This document shows, one piece after another, positions 1 to 12,619 of a DNA stretch of 64,000 nt. Made by a program: the position numbers and the translations under genes. The stretch's first letter is position 1; every line of letters starts with the position of its first letter. The notes below the pieces were generated by a model. The model saw nothing but the letters and a program-made list of their open reading frames with translations, did not search any database and had not been told where the DNA came from. The stretch lies in the NCBI RefSeq assembly GCF_949987515.2, contig NC_082693.1:15744994-15808993 (forward strand), given 5' to 3'. Source of the stretch: Delphinus delphis (Eukaryota > Chordata > Mammalia > Artiodactyla > Delphinidae).

Positions 1-180
1 CACACTGCTGAGACTGTGTGCTGCAACTACTGAAGCCCGTGCACCTAGAACCTGTGCTCTGCAACAAGAGAAGCCTGCGCACCGCAACGAATAGTAGCCC
101 CCGCTTGCTGCAACTAGAGAAAAGCCCGCACGAACGAAGACCCAACACAGCCAAAAATGAAATAGATAAATTAATTAATT
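1..180 (+). mobile_element. CHR-type SINE, long form, 3' part (5' end outside window)
   Basis: Shows the long-form tail (CAACTACTGAAGCCCGTGCA, AACAAGAGAAGCC, GTAGCCCCCGCTTG, GAAGACCCAACACAGCC) and an A/T-rich end. The tRNA-like head is cut off by the window edge. Confidence 0.9.
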
Positions 181-297
181 TTTTTTTTAAAAAAGTGCTA
201 ACCATATCTTCTAACCAGCGGAAGATATGGCATATTGAAATACTCCTCAGGTGCCCAATTGCATATTAAAGTAACAATGCTTACTGATATATGTACT

Positions 298-433
298 TTT
301 TTTTTGCTCAGCGGCCATGGCTCACGGGCCCAGCCGCTCTGCGGCATGTGGGATCTTCCCGGACCGGGGCACGAACCCGTGTCCCCTGCATTGGCAGGCG
401 GACTCTCAATCACTGCACCACCAGGGAAGCCCA
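298..433 (-). mobile_element. CHR-2 SINE, lacking its 3' half
   Basis: Reverse complement of the CHR-2 head (GGGCTTCCCTGG..., B box GGTTCGTGCCCC) up to the CCATGGCCGCTGAGC block, then A-rich tail; the usual GCGTCCGGAGCCTGTGCTCC part is missing. It lies in the tail of the next element. Confidence 0.9.
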
Positions 434-552
434 CTTGTTTTTGGTCCATGCCTCGTGGCTTGTGGGATTTTAGTTCCCTGACCAGGGATCAAACCCATGC
501 CCTCATCAGTGAAAACGAGGAGTCCTAACCACTGGACTGCCAGGGAATTCTC
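434..552 (-). mobile_element. short CHR-type SINE
   Basis: Reverse complement of the short form (GGAATTCCCTGGCAGTCCAG...TTGATCCCTGGTCAGGGAAC). With the neighbour at 298 it is framed by similar ATATGTACTTTTT and ACATATACTTTTT, consistent with a target duplication around the pair. Confidence 0.85.
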
Positions 553-1730
553 TACATATACTTTTTAAAAAATTAAGTTATAGAGATCATGCTTTAATTT
601 GCACCTTAAGTTGGTATAAGCCTTGCTTAGTAGAGTTTTTGAAGTGAATTCGAGTGCTTTGCATCAATCAGCTCTTCATAATGCTGAAGCAGTTGTTTTG
701 ATCAGTCACCCTATGTGTGCAGCTGGGTCTCCAACGTCTGTCCTAAAGTGAAAAGGAATTTTCCTGTCACTTTCTTTTTAATTCTAAAGAACACCTTGCT
801 TTATTCCATTTTGAAAAGCACCTTTTCTTATCCTTGCGATGGGCTGACTCCTTCAGTTACATCATTGCATAAAGCATTTGCTTGATTTTTCCATAAATAA
901 GCATTAGATAGAAATTACTAAGTCAATCAGGAATTTTCTTCTGGAGGAAGCTTTCGTTTGTCTCACCAAAAAAAGCTCACTTTGAACTCTGCTGTAGCAA
1001 AGGTCAATATTTTGTCACTTCGTACATCCAAAGACTAATAAAAATAGTAACAGTATTCAAGAGAAATCTGATCTAATACAAATTGTCAGTGCGTGGTTGA
1101 TGAGTGTTTTCATGGCCAAAATTCATCATCTCTTACAACAGCAGGTATGAGATGCGTGTGTGCTCTCTAGCCAGTTTTCCCAGTCAACTAAACATCTCCT
1201 CCTCCCAAAAACCTTCTCCAACATTGCCAGTTTTTCTTTCAAACTGTCCTATCATCTTCCTTGATGTGATCAGTGGTTCTCAAAGTAGGGTTCATGGACC
1301 CTTAGGGAGTACCTGGGGGGGTACCTGAGGGTCCCCATGACCCTTTCAGGGAGCCTGTAAGTAAACTCAGAATTATTTTTATAATAATAATAAGGCATTA
1401 TTCATTGTGTTACCATTTTCTAATAGTGCGAAAGCAACAGTGGGTAAAAGTACTAGCACCTTAGCCTAAGTCAAGGGAATGGTTCAGACTATGCTAGTGG
1501 TCATTGTAATGCTTCACTGCCACAGACTTGCCTTAAAAATAAATCCCTTTGATGAAACAGTAAAAGATAATTTTATTCAATCTTGACTTTTCATTCCATA
1601 GCATTTTAATATTCTGTGTGATGAAATGGGAAATGTACTTAAAGCATTTCTCTTTGCATACCAAAGTGCTAATAGTTGTCTCAGGGAAAAACACTTGAAT
1701 GGTTATTTGAGTTGCCAGCAGAACTAGTTC

Positions 1731-2380
1731 CGTTTTTGTTTTTGTTTTTGTTTTTCAGCCTCTAAGTTTTTATTAACATGGGTTTTCAAAAATAAGCATC
1801 TAGGGACTTCCCTGGTGGTGCAGTGGATATGACTATGCACTCCTAGTACAGGGGGCCTGGGTTCGATCCCTGTTCAGGGAACTAGATCCCACATGCATGC
1901 CACAACTAAGAGCCCGCCTGCCGCAACTAAGGAGCCTGCGAGCCTCAACTAAGACCCGGCACAACCAAGTAAATAAAATAAATATTTTAAAAAAAAAACA
2001 AACAAGCATCCATACTAGTGTTGTGGGATGAGGGTGGGAGAAGAAATTCTGCTGTATTGGTAATAAAGCTCCAGGTTCATCCCGTCATGGATCTCATAGT
2101 CCCCCAGAGACAACGTGGTCCTTAAAAATCATGTACCACTTCTTCAAAACAATCTTGTTCCAATGGGTGCCAGTTTGGGCTGCAGTCAGCTTCTAAGGTC
2201 CCCGATGGTGTCATCAGTATTGCATTTAACTCAGACCTTCGTCCCTAGATGGTCGTTGCAGACAACCTCGATCATCCTGGCTGGAACTCGAATCACCCAG
2301 AACCGTCTGATGCCACAACCTTCTCACTCTAGTGCAGAGCCCAGGCCTTTTTTTTTTCTTCTTCTTCTTTTTTTTTTTAA
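1731..2380 (-). pseudogene. UBL5: UBL5 processed pseudogene, interrupted by a SINE
   Basis: Read on the minus strand from the ATG at 2275-2273 the sequence gives MIEVVCND, a near match to ubiquitin-like protein 5, a 73-residue spliceosome-associated ubiquitin-like modifier. Later matches include CNTDDTIGDL, then after a one-base deletion KKWYXIFKDHV-like sequence and [17 protein letters not shown]. Defects: an in-frame TGA after residue 15 or so (Arg codon lost), the one-base deletion in the Lys-Lys-Leu region giving more stops, and loss of the original stop. No introns remain. A 3'UTR with AATAAA on the minus strand leads to an A-rich tail (complement of the T/G run at 1731-1755). A SINE at 1801-2003 lies in the 3'UTR. 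It is surely non-coding. The right edge near 2345-2380 is uncertain. Confidence 0.88.
1801..2003 (+). mobile_element. CHR-type SINE inside the UBL5 retrocopy
   Basis: Head GGGACTTCCCTGGTGGTGCA, B box GGTTCGATCCC, A-rich tail; target duplication AAGCATC on both sides (1794-1800 and 2004-2010). Confidence 0.9.
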
Positions 2381-3312
2381 ATGAAACACCATTTTTACTT
2401 GAAAGAACGAATGACAAACTATAGTTGTTCAGACTTGGTATTTGACAGACACTTCCTCAGAGTGAAACGTTAGCCTGTCACTTCAAGGAAAGCAACCCAC
2501 AGTACCTGTCACCGACCACAACATTTGAGCTTTCAAGCAAAAATCAGAATTTTGGAAGTCTTGTATCTGCCTCTGTGAGCTTGACAGCTCTCTGGTGCTT
2601 AAAGGTCAATGATGGTATTAACAGATAGGCGCTACTGATCTTGTAGACTAACATGTGCCAGCATTTGGAACATCTGCATAACCCACTGAGCCAGTGTTTG
2701 CCGCATGGCCAGTGTTTGATGTCTCAAAATCATGGATGGGTAAAAGATTCCTTTAAAGTGCAAATAGACCAATGAATGGATGTCAGTGTGACAGAGTACA
2801 AAAAGTTCATTGATACGGTTTCAGACACCACTTCGCAACTAACCTTTAAGAAAGTACCACTTTTTGACCTTTAGTGCAGTATCAAAGAACATCTGCAAAT
2901 ATCCAAAAAACCTATTCAAGTTCTCTTCCCTTTTCCAATTACATATATCGAAGGTGGCTTTTCTTCATGTACTTCCCCTAAAAGAGATGATCACAACAGA
3001 TCGAATACAGAGGCAGATATGAAAATCCAGCCAGACATTAAAGAGATTTGCGAAACTGTAAAATAATGCCACTCTTGTCACTAAAATCTCCTTTTTAAGG
3101 ATGTAAAGGGCTCCTGAGACCAATAAGTTTGAGAACCACTGAGCCATACTGTATGGAATTACTCTGTTCATCAGTGTCTGTATTTTAGTCCTGAAGTTTT
3201 AGTATCTGTCTTCTTTCATAAGCACCAATAGCAATTTTAAATGGCATTTTATAATATAATTTTCATCACTGACATTGACCACAGAATTTATACTGTGCCT
3301 TCATCTTCCTAG

Positions 3313-3396
3313 CACATGTATGTGCCTGACAGGAGGTCAATGCCAGCTGGCCTAACCTTACAGTCCGTCAGCCCCCAGAGCCTCCAAGGCAAAACG
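3313..3396 (+). CDS. PLEKHA5: PLEKHA5 coding exon (84 bp, phase 0-0)
   Basis: Bounded by ...TTCCTAG and GTGAGT, a strong donor. It encodes 28 residues starting HMYVPDRRSMPAG and ending QSLQGKT, in the linker between the PH domain and the coiled coil. It is the first PLEKHA5 exon in the window; no earlier exon was found in bases 1-3312. Length is a multiple of three with phase 0 at both ends, so skipping keeps frame. Confidence 0.92.
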
Positions 3397-6300
3397 GTGA
3401 GTACGATATCTTTATTTACCATATCATGTTTTATGTATGTGCTACCCATGATAGCACACATCTGACATAGCTTTTAAGTTTGAGTTTTCAGAGAGGTGCC
3501 TCCCAGAGAAAAACCATTACTAGTTTTGTGGAACAGACGCTCGTCAGTAGGATTTGGAATCATGTCGCCATTTCAGTGTCTTCCTGATACCTTTCCCTGA
3601 ACGTCTGACTGCCTAAATACAAGATTCTGTTTTCCAGAATCTTTATAACCTGGGAGGGTGTCTTTACTTTATAACCTGGGAGGGTTTCTTTACTTCATTG
3701 AATGTTAATATCCTCTTCCTTAAAACGGAAGTTGGAGTAGTTCCTTAGGGAAACAAATCCAGCAAGCAACTCTGTGTCTATAGTCAAACCACAGGCCTGT
3801 CAAGTTTCTCCTGTGGATTTTTATATAGATTAACTACCTTAGAGCAGAAAAGAAACCGATTTACGTATTTATGCAGAGAAAGAGAGACTGTTAGAAATAC
3901 TAAGTTCAAGCAAGTACTTACCTTTATTATTTCATAGTCAGTGTTATTCCTGTTCACATTGGAAAGGAGTTATGTTACCAGGACACTATTACTCTTCAGA
4001 TTAAAGAGAAAAGGTGACTTTTCATCACTTCATTTTATTTTAATGGCATTCTTTTATCAGGGGAACTATGCTTTCATACTAGTAGTAGTCTTAATTTCTG
4101 TAAAGATATGATTTGAGGACCATATAGTTGTTCATTACTTAAAATCCTCTTCCTGCAGTAATCAAAACAAGTTTATCTTCTATGTATTTTTCAAACATTG
4201 TTTTATTTCATCTCTTACATGCTTAGATATGAGGCAGATTTCTTGGCTTTAAAATGCTTGTGGTTTACTTATTAAAGGCGATAGATATTGCTTGACTATA
4301 ACTAAAAATTCTTAACTGTTGGAAATTTTAAACATTAGATCGTTGATCTGGCAAACAGACCTTAATCATAAGATAATGCTAAGTATCATATTATGAAAGT
4401 TTCTCTTCTACCTTGCTCCCTCTAGTGGATATTTAGGACAAAATTTATTTACCATGTCCTCCTTTTGGAGGAATCAATTGTGCCTCTTTTTATTTTGCCA
4501 CAAATTTAAACATCTAGCAAACTTATTGTAATCTTTCATGCTTTTGAAAATCTCTTTAACTCCATAAGTAATAAAGAATTTTAAGGTTTCTTCTTTTAGT
4601 ATTTCTGTCACATATCCCTCTGGGTCTTAGGCTATCTAATCCCTTACCCCACTCTCCTTTCTCTCTGGCAAGACCTCTAGAGCTTGATATGACGACATAA
4701 GATATGGACTGTCTCACAGTCATGAGGTCACAAGATGTGGTTGGCCTCAGAGCAAAAGCATCTCTTCTTTTCCTGTTAAGAAGTTTCTTCTTTAAGTCAC
4801 ACATGCACACACATTCTTTTGACTGTTAAGAAGCTATTGTCTCCTCTCTGTGGATACTCAGAGAATCCAATAGTAACTGTGGTTTACTTCTGACATTTTT
4901 TCCTCTTGAAGGCAATAACCTTTAATGTAACTTCAAGTAACAGTTAAAATTGATTTATAACAGATACAGACTACTATACATAAAACAGATAAGTAACAAG
5001 GATTTACTGTATAACACAGGAAACTATTCAATATCTTGTAATAACCTATATAGGAAAATAATCTAAAAATATATATATGTAACTGAATCACTTTGCCACA
5101 TACCTGCAACTAACATAAAAATCAACTATACTTCCATTTTCTAAAAAATGATTTATGACCCTAATAATATTTTTTTTTTATGGAAAGTAAAGAGCAACAG
5201 CAAATGAACAGAAGAGAAGAGAGCTAAGTGTAACGCTGTGCTGTCGGCAAAACAAGTCAGTGTCGGGAACGCATTTTGGCTCGGAAGTTTTAAGAGCACA
5301 GCTGTAGCTCTTAAGTGAACAGAGTCTCCCTGTGGTCTCTGTGCAGTTTTTAATCATAACAAAGCTCAGTCAAACACCGAATGATATTTTATGGCCTGTA
5401 AGACTGCCAATGACCATACTTTACTGCATTTCTAACGCAAAAAAATATATCGGATTGGCCTGTTAAGGAATTGTATCTACCTTTGAAAGTTTATTCCCCT
5501 CAGAGATCAGAGTAACCAATCAGGAACCAAAAGGTTCTCTGCTCTCCGCCAAGGGTGGAAGGAGGGTTTATGCGCACATGGAAACTTTCTGTGTGTAGTA
5601 AATACATTTTTTTCTTCCTTAAAAATAAAAACTGGTCTTTTGGTCAATATAAAATATCCTGTGAAAACACTAACAGTGACATTTAAAAATATAACTGGGA
5701 AGCAGTTAATAGATCTCAGGTACTGACGGAGCTTAATGATGTGAAGATGTCATCCAAGTTTTACATGAATTTTAATTCTTTTTGTTTTACCTTCTGTTCT
5801 CTAAGATAGAGTGTTGGGCATGCAGGTAGTGTTCTATTGCTATAAAAGTCTTAGGTGTCATTTTTAAACATCTCATTAAAATGTATTTTAATAATAGCTC
5901 TCATGTACAAACCTTTATAATGGTGGGGGGGTTTTGGCATTGCACTTCTTTATACTTAAGATTTAAATTTTCTCTCATGAGTTCTGAGAAAATGCCTTAA
6001 TAGACTGTTGTTTTGCTGTATCTTACCAAGTAATACTGTTCCTTCTATTTCTCTAGATATCTATGCATTTATGTATGACCTATCATCATAGTGCCTAGGC
6101 ACTATGTTTGATGTCAACCATAAGAGGATACTTGCCAAGAAATCTTGGTTTAATATCTGTCACTTAAGACCACAATTAATCTGTTTTCCACTGTTTGGAT
6201 TCTTAAATTGTACTCCTTCAGCCAGAGGAGCTTACGCTGCTGCTTATAAAGCTGAGACGGCAGCAAGCGGAACTGAGTAGTATCCGGGAGCACACGTTAG

Positions 6301-9300
6301 CACAGCTCATGCAGCTAAAGCTCGAGGCGCACAGCCCAAAGGTCAGCTATGGAGAGATGTGTCTGTGTGTCTGCTCTTGTCACTCACGCTGAGCCATTCA
6401 TTATTAATCGGTTTGATCAGCGTCATTCCCGTGAGCATGAGCCCATCCCACCACTGCGGCGACGACATCGGGATCTCCTATTGACCCTTTGAGAATTCCC
6501 TTGGTTATACGATATTAAAGGAAAACGTGGGTCGGCTGCATTTCTTCGTAGCCTTCCACCCACCCACTCACCCACCAACTCTTGGTTGTGAGGGAGGAAA
6601 TGCATGCAGACTTCAGAATACTATTGTCATTCCTCAAACACTAACTACCACCTCCGGTAAAACAGATATTGAAGAGTCCCGTCGTTTCCCATAAAGTAAT
6701 AAGTTGAGAAGTGATTAGCGTTTTAATAGTACTGCCTTTTAAATGTCAAAGATTAATTTCGTGTGTTCTTGATTTTTAAAATGAACACACGTAAACATTT
6801 CTCAAAGGGTTTAATAGCCTCTGGTTATATGAGAAACATCCAAAGAAGTAGTAACATATTGCAGAAAAGAATTAACATGTAAAGCTTCTAACCTTGAGTC
6901 TGCTAAAGCCATTTGAAGGATTTTTCTGCTTAATGTTTCAGCTTATATGCATGTCTACTTAATTTCTTACAAAACTAAGTGTAATTTATAATCATTGAAT
7001 GCATCATCTGTGCCGTTTACAGGGGAGCATGTGTGTGGAAGTCGTTGTGTGCTGTGGTATAATATAGGTTGTGACAAACTACCTGTTTTCCCTGTTTCAA
7101 AATTGACCTTTTCATGAATTCCGCACCCTCTTTCTCTGTCCGTTTGTACCTTGATTGATGCCTACTAGAATGAAATCCTTTCACATCACCTTCAAAGGAA
7201 CACCATATATTTGGATCATCAGGTGGGCCTTGAAGAATTTTTCTTACTTCTCATACCTTATGTTTTAATGTTTTCAATGTAGTACAATTTTCGGGCTACT
7301 CAGATATTTCAGTCGTTTTGCGTTAATAGTGTGACTTTTACAAGTGGCAGGCTAAGAGACCCCTCACCAGGGGAATTCAGGAATACCAGAAGAAGCAGGT
7401 TAGAAAGGACAGTTGTGGAGATGAGGTGGGATACAAATGCCAGCTCTCTGGAAATTGAGAGCCTGGATTCTCTAGATTTCTTTTTTCTTATCCCAAGAAT
7501 ACTTGTACTTATTGGCTTGTATCAGCTTGGAGGTGACCTAATTAAAGAAATAGGCACGCAGCTGTGAATGCCTTGTTGAAGGCCAGGAGGAGGTGGGTGT
7601 GGTGCTCTCTGTATTCCCAAGGGGAGGTTAACGATGGGTAAATGTTGAAAAGTGAGTGGAAGTTGATGAACAAGGACTGACACTCCTAAATGTTGGCGTC
7701 TATGAACTTCCATGTTAATATTTAATTTTAATTTGATGAGGATTTTTTATATGTTCTTAAACATAAAATTTCTTCTAGTGGCTGCTTTCTTTTTGCATAT
7801 AAATTAGGCTAGAATTTTCTTTAGCTTGTCTTCAAAACGTTCAAACTTGAATATTTTATCAAATGAAAGAGGTTACTGCGGAAAATGCTGTAAGACAGTA
7901 TTTACATATTTATATTTGCCCTGTTTGAAACAAAATAATAATGTACTGCTTTAAATTAGTTATATTTAAAGAGGGATTTTGCATTAGGATGACCCTTGAA
8001 AGGATGTTCAATCATTTTTCTTTTAATTTTTAAAAGAAATATGCTTTTGTTAATTTGTAATTTATTTTCCCACAAAATGTTTTCATCATAGTTTTGCCTA
8101 TTGGAATGCTTTAGAAATCAGCATTTCATGAATCCAAACTCTAGTCTTCACTTCAGAGACTGGTGCTATTAAATTTAACCACAGTGTACATTATACAATC
8201 TAATAAAGACATGTTTGCCAACAAAATAGTAAGATAAGCCTTCCCTCAAAATTCCACACTGCCAGAAAGCTTCTAAGATACATGGGGAATAACTTTCTTA
8301 AAAGCACCTCTGTCTATAAAGCTAGAGATCGTTCTGACAAATGATGGGATATTACAAAAATTAGGGTTAAAAACGACGATATGAATGTGACTCTGAAGTT
8401 ATCTAGAATCTCTGGAAATAAACTTAGTGGTTTATTAATCTATTGTTAATTTACTGCTCACCTCAGTAAATCAAAACTGGCATTGCAGACACATAGAACT
8501 TGAGCAGCTCTTGGGAAAGGACAGGTAAATATATCGAAAAGACCACCATTTGCTAAGATGATGCCTCTCCTCACCTCCCTTTCCCGGATTGAGCTGTTTC
8601 TTCCCTTGGCCTTAGTGGCCCAGATCCAATTGAGGCTTCTGTTCCCGTCCTTTGCTCCCTTGGCAAGGTGACTTCTACAATCTCAACTTTTAGGCGACGC
8701 GCTAAGGAGCGCCGCTCTAGAAAGTGGAAAAGGCAAGGAAATGGGATCTCCCCTAGAGCCTCTGAAGGGAGCATGGCCCTGCCCACACTTTGGTTTTGGC
8801 CCATTGAGATGATTTCCGACTTCCAGCCTCCAGAAGTATAAGAGAATAAATGTGTGTTGTCTTTTAATTAATTAATTAAAATTAAAATCTCAACTTTGTA
8901 TCGATCCTCTCTGTTCTGTCAACATGTCAGCAGAGCTTTTCCAGTAACTCACCTTTTTCTTATATTAGATCCCAAAATAGTTATATTATTCCACTTTTAA
9001 AATTTTGTGATAATGAGAAGAATTGTAGAATTTGATTGTTTAAATGATGATTTGCATTGAAATAAGACTATTTCTGATGGCAAAAATTGGACCATTTTTA
9101 GATAATAATTAGACAGTGCATAAAAAACATGGTGAGGGCTTTGCCCAGAAACTCAGATATGCCTAAATGTGTACATCCTTAAGTTTTCCTTAAGGTTTCC
9201 TAAGGAAAAATCTCTCTTTAAATAAATCAAAAAATTTTATGATTTCAAATAATTGCATTTAATATAAATGAACTATTTACCTTTGAACTGTCCTGTATTT

Positions 9301-12300
9301 TACATCAGTAGTAAGGTTATTAAGTTATGTAGAAAGAATTCTTGGTAATGTTGAATTTTAATGAAATTTTTCATTCACTCAGCTCAAACATTTCCAGCTT
9401 TTAATCTTGTTACTGCCAGTAGCCGATTCTAGGTGACCAGGTGTATTTTTATGGGCATTATTGGTTGCCTGGGTTTATAAACTGATTCACGAGTTTTATA
9501 TAATTATAAATTTGAAAGTAGATTTTAAAACCTGAAAGTCAGAGGCTCTGGTCACATTTTATAGAACTGTATATCATACCAAGAGAACAGATACTAATTG
9601 ATACTCTTCCGACACTTATTCTGCTTGCTCAAATAAATCATCAGAATAACCTAAGGCCAACATTTAATTGATTTAAATTCTCTTAATCCCTATCACTATT
9701 CATGAAAAATAGAACCAAAGGGTAGTCTCTGAGTTACTTCAGAGGTAAATTCATTTCTGATATTATAACAAATAAAAAATAAAAATGCCGTGTCTGAAAT
9801 TCTGAAGATTTACATATTATACAGTCAGTCGAAAACTCTTGTCTTCTGGTGCCATATCACCATCATGAGGACAAGTCATGTACTGAAGTGTTTTTAAAAA
9901 TAACAAAAGCTGTACTAATTATATGGTATAATTTTCTTCTGCTTTTTGTTTTATTCTGAAGTACGCTATTATAGTTTATGTTTTTATAGCCCAGTTCGTA
10001 GACTGTTCAATGTCTACATTTCTTAAGACGAGCCTAGGTTTGTCATTTTTATGAATTTTAAGATAAAGCCCCAAAGTATAACCTGTGAAAGTATAATAAT
10101 CCTAACTGGGTACTTTATGAACCTCATCCAGGTTCTATTTCGAAAATGAATAAATACATAATATATCAGTAACTCATTTTCTTCTCATTTAGCTTAGTCA
10201 TCACTGAACGTTAGAGAAGCTTTTGGGTACCGTTTAAGTGAAACTCGGAAATTTCATCCTACAGTATACCTCTGGAATGGATTTGACATTGTCTTTTCCC
10301 TCGTTCATTCCTCTACTACCAGAATATTGGAGAGGGGAGAAAGGCCATAAGTGCAATCTTGCAGTGACCCTGTACTTGCCAGGAAGTTGGAGTAAATTCG
10401 AGATTATCAGCAGTTGTAAGGGCATCCCCTCCTGGAGAATGGAGTGTCCTGTTGCTGTTCTTTGACAGTGAGGGAAAAGAGACTGTCTTGATATATTTTC
10501 TTTTTTTCTCAGAACAGGGCAGATTGAGCATGAGTTTTAGAGCTATATGACCCTGCTGAACATGTATTTGATGACTAGGAGTTCCTAATATTTCGTGGAG
10601 CCACGTGCATATCATCTGTTTGAAGCCAGCGTAACAGGTCCCCATAGAAGCTGACTGTTATCAACCTCCTGCTGTTCAGCTGGGGCATATATATCCCCTT
10701 CAGCAGGTCTAACATGGCGAGTAGGGACTTCATTTTCTTACTCTTGTCCCTTACAAGGATTTCCTCCGGTATCTAGTTCTTGGCTCCTGTAGTCTGGACC
10801 AGGACTGGTTGTACTGAGCAAAGGAATGAAGCTGGGATGGTAGAAACTAGAGCAGGGGCTGAGGAGAGGGAACTAGGCAAGGCCTCTGTGGGTGAAGAGG
10901 TAGAGCAGGGGCTGGAGCTTCTTCGATCAGTCGTAAAGGGAGGATTTATAGGATTGGGGAGATGAGGCCATGTTCCCATCCCTTCATCCATCTTCTTCCC
11001 TCCATTTGTTTCTTTCTTCCTCACTTGCTTTTTCTTTCTTTTTCTGTTAGTGATTGCAGAGCAGTTATGAGGGAATTTCTGCCAGCTTTCCATGTAGGCC
11101 ATGGTAACAGAAAATAAGTCGCTTAAGAACTGAGATGAAGAAATGTGTAGGGGCTCCCCTGGTGACGCAGTGGTTGAGAGTCCGCCTGCCGATGCAGGGG
11201 ACACGGGTTCATGCCCCGGTCCAGGAAGATCCCACATGCCGCGGAGCGGCTGGGCCCGTGAGCCATGGCCGCTGAGCCTGCACGTCCGGAGCCTGTGCTC
11301 CGCAACGGGAGAGGCCACAGCAGCGAGAGGCCCGCGTACTACAAAAAAAAAAAAAAAAAAAAAAAATATGACATTCTGCCTCTATCCCTGTCCCTTCAAG
11401 AGTCACTGTAGTTAACTGCATCAGAAACAGCTGCATGAGAACGGGAAAGGAAGGGAAATCCCTCAGTCAGTCACACCTGTGTTGGGGATGGCCAAAAGTT
11501 CTTTGTGAAAAGAATATGACTCTGCTACGGATAATTTTATGAAATTCATTTGCCCCTACCCATCTGGAGCCATCTCCCCCACCCCCCAGCATGGAGCATA
11601 CCTAAGTCATTTCTGAATTTAGCATCAAATGGTATATTCTTTAACACCAGATGGCTAAGGGACCTTATCCTCAAATTTTCATGGAAAAGCTGGAAGTTTC
11701 TCATAACAAACCAGTTTGCCATAGTACAAGAAAGGAAAAATACAGCTCAAGCATACCTGTGGAGTTCTTTGTTGCATGGAAATGTTGAAGGTTAGCAAGT
11801 CAGTAGCTCAATCCTTCTTTTATCAGCACATTTTTTTTAAGTATGAGCAAACGCTTGAGAGAAGAGTCATTTTTGATCATACTAACCTCTAAAACATCTT
11901 GAAGAGTAAGCTGAAGTTTCTAATTTGCAAAAGTTTTGTAGTAGCATTCAGGTTTTATAATGTAATTCTTTTATAAAGATTAATATTTTATGAGCCGTGC
12001 GCTAAAACTACTAGTGACTTTTGGAAGAAGTCTGATATTCTATTAATATTACTGGTTGCTGTGGACATTGCTCATCAGCATGCTTTCTGTATCCTTTCAA
12101 GAAACCACAATGTAGAAACAGGAGCTCTGACCACTTTTAAACATACTTATGCCAAGGGAAATGCAAAAAGGAACAGTTAACTGGGTGTATGTAATTGGTA
12201 CTGAAACCATTCAAGGTAAAAATCTCAGTACTTTCTTGCCTTTTGTTCTTGTGTTCATGAAAGACAGCTTCCCTATAAGGGAAGAAATGCTAACAAGATG

Positions 12301-12584
12301 ATTGAAAAGATTCTTGATGGCTTTCATTGTTGTCCATTCAGCAACCTCATTCTATTGAGCTATTAAGCAAGATCCCATTTTCTCTAATATTTGAAGGGGT
12401 CCTAGAGCTTCTATTTTTAGGGATGACTGAGAGCTACAGGAGCTAATGTTTCTAGGGGATACAGAAAAGGCATTTGAAAAAAGCAAACTGGAAAATTGAA
12501 AGAATATTATTGAACACTTACTGACCCAAACTAGTTACATAGTGTAGAATATCTGTATTTTCTTTTGCTGTGCTATTCAGAGCA

Positions 12585-12619
<35 letters not shown>

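Larger units (their letters stand above)
1271..3141 (+). mobile_element. decayed hAT-superfamily DNA transposon
   Basis: Terminal inverted repeats are visible: CAGTGGTTCTCAAA at 1271-1284 and TTTGAGAACCACTG at 3128-3141, the hAT/Charlie-like end. Interior sequence (for example ATCATGGATGGGTAAAAGATTCC near 2731 and the stretch 2380-3060) resembles the transposase-coding portion of an old mammalian hAT element but is full of stops. The flanking 8-bp target duplication is not preserved clearly. The UBL5 retrocopy interrupts it. Family name not certain. Confidence 0.8.
1..3312 (+). other. PLEKHA5: PLEKHA5 intron (3' part): SINEs, hAT relic, UBL5 retrocopy
   Basis: No exon seen. It holds the tail of a long CHR SINE at the window edge, two adjacent minus-strand SINEs, a decayed hAT transposon (1271-3141) and, inside that, a UBL5 processed pseudogene hit by a SINE. 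Bases 553-1270 and 3142-3312 show nothing recognisable. Confidence 0.8.
3397..6221 (+). other. PLEKHA5: PLEKHA5 intron, 2.8 kb
   Basis: AT-rich unique sequence with a short tandem duplication at 3642-3695 and a decayed L1 3' end at 4965-5150. No SINE and no further gene recognised. Confidence 0.75.

Noticed and set aside
10316..10645. 109-codon minus-strand open frame
   Set aside because: No recognisable domain, no splice or promoter context, low-complexity lysine run; likely chance.
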